Shown in pieces: positions 6,341-8,837 of a stretch of DNA of 8,837 nucleotides (position 1 is the stretch's first letter; every line of letters starts with the position of its first letter). Under the pieces are notes generated by a model. The model was not told the DNA's origin, made no database searches, and worked only from the letters and a program-made list of their open reading frames with translations. The position numbers and the translations under genes were made by a program. This DNA is from Bacteroidales bacterium (GTDB taxonomy: Bacteria > Bacteroidota > Bacteroidia > Bacteroidales > VadinHA17): NCBI GenBank assembly GCA_003162595.1, contig PMNJ01000109.1, positions 13,827 to 22,663 of the forward strand, in the 5' to 3' direction.

Positions 6341-6837
6341 GATAAAAAATTTTAAGAATTATATTCCTTCAGTTCAAATGTTTACATATCTCTGCAAAGT
6401 TAGACCTTATATAAACTGAAGTCAATTGCGTCAGACTCCGATCCGGGTTTAAAGTGTAACGATTTTCCCTGTCTAATCACAGAAAACCATACGGTTAATT
6501 ATAAGATTTAGTGATTAATAAACAAATCGGGAAAGTTCGTCAAAATGCAGTTAAAATTTACTAAAAATCTGAGTAAAAGGTAAATATTAACAAAAACTCC
6601 TTTAATATAGAACAAAGATTATCAGAGCTATATATGAATATTAACATCTCTAATTTAGAGCTATTTCTTAAAATGAGAATTTGACTAAATGTCTATTAAT
6701 TTAGATAAAAAATCAGGTAAATCTTCAATAAAACTGATGCAACAGGTACTATTCGATTCAAAATGAATAACTCAAGGCCGACCGGATGATTCTGTTCCGT
6801 CCGGGCAGGCGGTTTTACACCTTGCATAAACATAATC
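6341..6837. other. 497-nt intergenic gap between two lysozyme-like genes
   Basis: Only the promoter at 6395-6425 is assignable. The rest is strongly AT-rich. It contains a near-perfect dyad CTCTAA-T-TTAGAG (6648-6660), two copies of AGAGCTAT 33 nt apart (6624-6631, 6657-6664), and a small GC-rich patch (about 6777-6813) with CCGGA...TCCGG inverted arms but no following T-run. Very short frames exist (plus 6689-6766, 25 codons; minus from 6833, about 45 codons), but none looks coding. No tRNA or recognisable ncRNA is seen. Confidence 0.5.
6395..6425 (-). promoter_or_regulatory. Bacteroidota-type promoter for the 188-aa lysozyme-like gene
   Basis: Read on the minus strand, TTGAC begins at 6425, a 20-nt spacer follows its TTG, and then TAACTTTG occupies 6402-6395. 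Both boxes and their spacing fit TTTG-N19-21-TAnnTTTG. Transcription would start near 6388, giving a leader of about 48 nt before the ATG at 6340. Confidence 0.6.
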
Positions 6838-7260
6838 TTAAAGGTATTGTCTTATCCTGTACCAATAATTGGTTGTAAGGTGTCCTGATCCATTCCATTT
6901 TCTGGCAATCTGTTCAAAATTATAAGGACCAACCTGATCAGCGAAGTATAAAAAGATCTTTTCTGATATTTCAAAGTTAAACAGGTCATTCCTGGTATAG
7001 CTGCTCCCTGTTCGTTTATTATAATCAATAAGTCTGATAGGACGTATCTGATAAACTCCTGTCGCTTCTTCTAATGGATTGTATGCCAGTGTATCACCCT
7101 TTGTTTCTACCATTCCTACAGCGAATGCAAGTTGCTTATATGGTTCTATGGGAGCAAACTTAAGAACTGTCAGTAATTTCTCGCTGGGTGCGGAAACTTC
7201 CAATGAAAAAGATAACAGAATAAAACAGACAACCTTTATCCTTTTTAGACTTGTGTTCAT
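6838..7260 (-). CDS. Secreted lysozyme/transglycosylase-like protein (140 aa)
   Basis: From ATG at 7258-7260 the protein begins with a good signal peptide (MNTSLKRIKVVCFILLSFSL, then EVSA, cleavage about residue 24). The mature part has the elements of a compact lysozyme-like fold: a candidate catalytic Glu52 in AVGMVETKGD, GVYQIRPIRLIDYNKRTG (68-85) corresponding to the 'GxxQI' block, and a terminal EQIARKWNGSG (116-126) followed by NYWYRIRQYL. 'ARxWNGG' is typical of the lysozyme-like end helix. The likely substrate is peptidoglycan outside the inner membrane. An ATG at 7293 would add 11 residues (151 aa) ahead of the signal peptide, which is less natural. It shares architecture but little obvious sequence with the 188-aa protein downstream. 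A candidate -7 box lies at 7349-7356. Confidence 0.62.
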   Translation of the reverse strand: MNTSLKRIKVVCFILLSFSLEVSAPSEKLLTVLKFAPIEPYKQLAFAVGMVETKGDTLAYNPLEEATGVYQIRPIRLIDYNKRTGSSYTRNDLFNFEISEKIFLYFADQVGPYNFEQIARKWNGSGHLTTNYWYRIRQYL

Positions 7261-7348
7261 AGTGAAATTCCGAATTATTCGTTTAATATGCAAACCGGGT
7301 TATTCTGGTTATTTCGCTGCTATTTATTAAGAACACACTACCTCTACA

Positions 7349-7377
7349 CAAATTTACAACATAACTTGTTGTAAATT
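7349..7377 (-). promoter_or_regulatory. Candidate -7 box overlapped by a perfect 10-bp inverted repeat
   Basis: On the minus strand TAAATTTG (7356-7349) matches the Bacteroidota -7 consensus upstream of the 140-aa lysozyme-like gene. It is overlapped by AATTTACAAC (7351-7360) and GTTGTAAATT (7368-7377), perfect inverted arms with a 7-nt centre. No good -33 TTTG is present. The layout is that of an operator controlling the lysozyme-like gene, by repression if the site is bound at the -7 box. Confidence 0.45.
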
Positions 7378-7424
7378 AATGAAAATCAATTTCTTTTATA
7401 AACAAACTTTCAACCGACAATATT

Positions 7425-7505
7425 GAAGCTCTTCGCAGCGAGCAACGGAGAACCGATCCCGCGAAGCGGGAGAGCTCGGCGAAGCCAATGCGCTCGCGGG
7501 GATTC
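7425..7505. repeat. GC-rich structured element, probably a dispersed palindromic (REP-like) repeat
   Basis: This block is far richer in G+C than the DNA on both sides. It contains nested inverted repeats: TCCCGC-GAA-GCGGGA (7457-7471), GGC-GAA-GCC (7478-7486) and outer arms GCGAGC (7438-7443) with GCTCGC (7492-7497). Recurrent 'GCGAAGC' loops give a branched cruciform or RNA fold. From memory, similar 'GAGCTCTCCCGCTTCGCGGG'-type units occur in many intergenic places in Bacteroidota genomes; only one copy is in this window, so repetition is inferred. There is no T-tract, so it is not a typical terminator. Confidence 0.5.
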
Positions 7506-7677
7506 AACCAATAAAAAATCGATACCTCTCTTTTTATGCTATAATTCCTGCTAATCATATGCTCATCTCTTTTTGTCATTTCTATTTCAGCATTGATCAA
7601 AAATCTTTGAAGTGATGGCGGAACTGACCTTATATTCCATAGATAATGCATTATATTTACAGCGAAAGGGGAAATAT

Positions 7678-8103
7678 ATGTTGGGGAAAAAGATATTATC
7701 GACGAAATGCACGCCGGAGATCAGCCTTGATCCTTATGGGATAATTAAAATATCAGGCAGGTCAATAAGTGAAAATGGTACAGGATTCTCTGAACAGATA
7801 GATGAATGGATCGATGAGTATATGTGTAATCCTGCTGAACTTACTACTGTTGATATTTCTTTTGAATATTTTAATATAGTCAATTTTAAAATTTACTTTA
7901 ACCTGCTTAATAAGATTGGATCTCTCAGATTGATTAACAAAAAGTATTCTGTCAATTGGTATTATGAAGAGGGTGATGAAGATATCCTTGAGAAAGGAGA
8001 AGATATATCATCCGCCCTGGATATTCCTTTTAATTTTATAATGATAAGCGATCCTTTATTACCTGAGTCGAATCCATTGAAATTGAAGACCAGTGTATCT
8101 TAG
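7678..8103 (+). CDS. SiaC family (DUF1987) regulatory phosphoprotein homologue lacking the phosphosite
   Basis: The 141-aa product has the SiaC/DUF1987 signatures in order: TKCTPEISLDPYGIIKISGR (9-28), SISENGTGF in place of 'SYPENA' (29-37), IDEWIDEYM (41-49), VDISFEYFN (58-66), and VNWYYEEGDEDILEKGEDIS (92-111), as in the usual 'WyYeedDedmxExGe'. In the Pseudomonas SiaABCD system, SiaC is phosphorylated at a Thr in 'LNTSS' (T68) by SiaB and dephosphorylated by SiaA; unphosphorylated SiaC activates the diguanylate cyclase SiaD. Here the equivalent stretch reads FNIVNFK (65-71), so Ile67 replaces the Thr and the following Ser residues are gone. The start at 7678 follows GGGG at a good distance and gives the normal short N-terminus; a GTG/ATG at 7612/7615 would add about 22 residues. 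No SiaB, PP2C or cyclase gene is nearby. Confidence 0.82.
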   Translation: MLGKKILSTKCTPEISLDPYGIIKISGRSISENGTGFSEQIDEWIDEYMCNPAELTTVDISFEYFNIVNFKIYFNLLNKIGSLRLINKKYSVNWYYEEGDEDILEKGEDISSALDIPFNFIMISDPLLPESNPLKLKTSVS

Positions 8104-8226
8104 GTAATAATTAGCATTCTGATACAATTTCACGGAAGATTTTTGTACAACCGAACCGGTCGCAATACGTTAGCAATTCCCCGTTAAAAATCCTTGAATT
8201 ATAATTTTATGAAAAGTTAAAGAAGA

Positions 8227-8793
8227 TCAGACTGCTGCCCTTCTGAGATTTTGTGTTCTGAAATATGTTAACCCATTTATTTCTGTCATGTCAATTATTT
8301 TGAATCCGTGAGATTCAAGAAGTCTCGAGAAATCCTTACTATCAATATCAACATCGATCTTTGAATCCAAAAAATTAATGACTTTCTTGTACAAACGTGA
8401 AGTCACACTAACTCCCTTTTGAGTTTTCTTGTCAGAAAAGCATCCGATAAAATTGGCTTTTGGAGACAATCCACTGCAGAGAGTATGTAAAAAATCATCG
8501 AGATGGTTAATAAGGTTCAATTTTTTAAGGTTAATTAAAGTCGTCACTTCTTTCAGTTCTTCATAATCATAATAATAGTGCATTTTTGAAGAAAGGACCA
8601 GTAAATTGTTTTCATTTGCCAGACCATGCCAATTAAGATAATTTATAAAGTTCTCGTCAACCTCTCCAGACAGTTTATTGGGAACAAGATTATTTTTTCC
8701 TGCTTCAGGGGAAATTTTTGTTGTATTTAAATTTATCCTGACTTTTCTATCGATAGTTTTTACCGGCCTTTTTAGAACTGAAATATCTTCCAT
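8227..8793 (-). CDS. Conserved-looking hypothetical protein, weak resemblance to a methyltransferase C-terminal half
   Basis: This 188-aa cytoplasmic protein has no signal peptide or membrane segment. The first 40 residues are basic and probably flexible. The pattern ITLINLKK-like (TTLINLKKLNLINHLDDFLH, 84-103), a strand ANFIGCFSDKK (113-123), then DFSRLLESHGFKIIDMTEIN (154-173) and GLTYF resembles the last strands of class I SAM-methyltransferase folds ('..LxxxGFxIxDxxExxGLxYF'). I recall a similar module at the N-terminus of some Bacteroidota sugar transferases. The Gly-rich SAM-binding motif I is not present, so catalysis is doubtful. It converges with the SiaC-like gene 123 nt away and starts at ATG 8791-8793, 44 nt from the window edge. 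Function unassigned. Confidence 0.65.
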   Translation of the reverse strand: MEDISVLKRPVKTIDRKVRINLNTTKISPEAGKNNLVPNKLSGEVDENFINYLNWHGLANENNLLVLSSKMHYYYDYEELKEVTTLINLKKLNLINHLDDFLHTLCSGLSPKANFIGCFSDKKTQKGVSVTSRLYKKVINFLDSKIDVDIDSKDFSRLLESHGFKIIDMTEINGLTYFRTQNLRRAAV

Positions 8794-8837
8794 AATTATA
8801 TGTCTGTTATTCGATGTAAAATTATAGCATAATAACA

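Larger units (their letters stand above)
7261..7677. other. Divergent intergenic region with operator-like inverted repeat and GC-rich repeat
   Basis: These about 417 bases lie between the leftward lysozyme-like gene and the rightward SiaC-like gene. From left to right they hold the lysozyme leader, an inverted repeat over a -7 box (7349-7377), an 80-bp GC-rich hairpin-forming element (7425-7505), and AT-rich DNA ahead of the SiaC-like start. The plus-strand promoter is not clear: only imperfect boxes (AATCTTTG at 7602-7609, TATATTTA at 7652-7659) are visible. A minus-strand frame across the GC-rich element is judged spurious. Confidence 0.5.

Noticed and set aside
6689..6766. 25-codon plus-strand frame in the long gap
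   Set aside because: Too short, low-complexity, and without a promoter or recognisable homology.
6777..6813. Rho-independent terminator for the 140-aa lysozyme-like gene
   Set aside because: Inverted arms CCGGA/TCCGG exist, but the loop is long, pairing is imperfect, and no T-run follows on either strand.
6696..6833. About 45-codon minus-strand frame after the 140-aa lysozyme-like gene
   Set aside because: It reads through the GC-rich patch and AT-rich DNA with no conserved pattern.
7376..7651. 91-codon minus-strand frame across the GC-rich element
   Set aside because: Its second half is simply the translation of the hairpin repeat (ELSRFAGSVLRCSLRRA-like, a pattern produced by such repeats), it overlaps the SiaC-like 5' region, and the first part resembles no protein family.
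8104..8226. Terminator between the convergent SiaC-like and 188-aa genes
   Set aside because: Only a short palindrome (ACCGGT) is visible; no stem followed by a T-tract.
1..8837. CRISPR array, tRNA/rRNA genes, transposase or prophage genes
   Set aside because: No regularly spaced direct repeats, no cloverleaf-type sequence, and no recognisable transposase or phage protein were found on either strand.

Overview
The window is AT-rich and looks like a chromosomal segment of a Bacteroidota bacterium, possibly Bacteroidales. The indicators are a SusD/RagB-type outer-membrane lipoprotein, a SiaC-family phosphoprotein, DUF4342 and DUF2934 small proteins, and candidate promoters of the Bacteroidota type (TAnnTTTG, in two cases with TTG 20 nt upstream) instead of sigma70 boxes. 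All family assignments come from reading the translations; no database search was run.

Left part, minus strand (1-4593, transcribed right to left): a secreted outer-membrane protein with a C-terminal beta-barrel (421 aa); an orphan SusD homologue (636 aa) with no SusC partner next to it; a Qnr-like pentapeptide-repeat protein; a GyrI-like effector-binding-domain protein; and, running off the left edge, the 5' part of a secreted C1-type peptidase gene that appears broken by an internal deletion and frame change. Gaps between the intact genes are short (13 to 44 nt), so they may be co-transcribed. The two middle genes belong to families in which some members protect DNA gyrase.

Middle part: a 461-nt gap holds the upstream region of the 421-aa gene, with an 8-bp inverted repeat around a candidate -7 box, and a well-formed promoter for two small plus-strand genes, a DUF4342 membrane-associated protein and a basic DUF2934 protein. 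On the minus strand follow a 44-aa small ORF, a secreted lysozyme-like protein with a good promoter, a 497-nt AT-rich gap, and a second smaller secreted lysozyme-like protein.

Right part: the gap between the second lysozyme-like gene and the divergent SiaC-like gene contains a perfect 10-bp inverted repeat over a candidate -7 box and an 80-bp GC-rich hairpin-forming element that looks like a dispersed repeat. The SiaC-like protein keeps the family fold signatures, but the phosphorylated Thr/Ser cluster is replaced by Ile-Val-Asn. The window ends with a convergent gene for an unrecognised 188-aa protein that faintly resembles the C-terminal half of a SAM-methyltransferase domain.

No tRNA, rRNA, CRISPR array, transposase or phage structural gene is visible. 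The most interesting points are the SiaC homologue without its phosphosite, the adjacent Qnr-like/GyrI-like pair, the orphan SusD, the peptidase remnant, and the structured GC-rich repeat.
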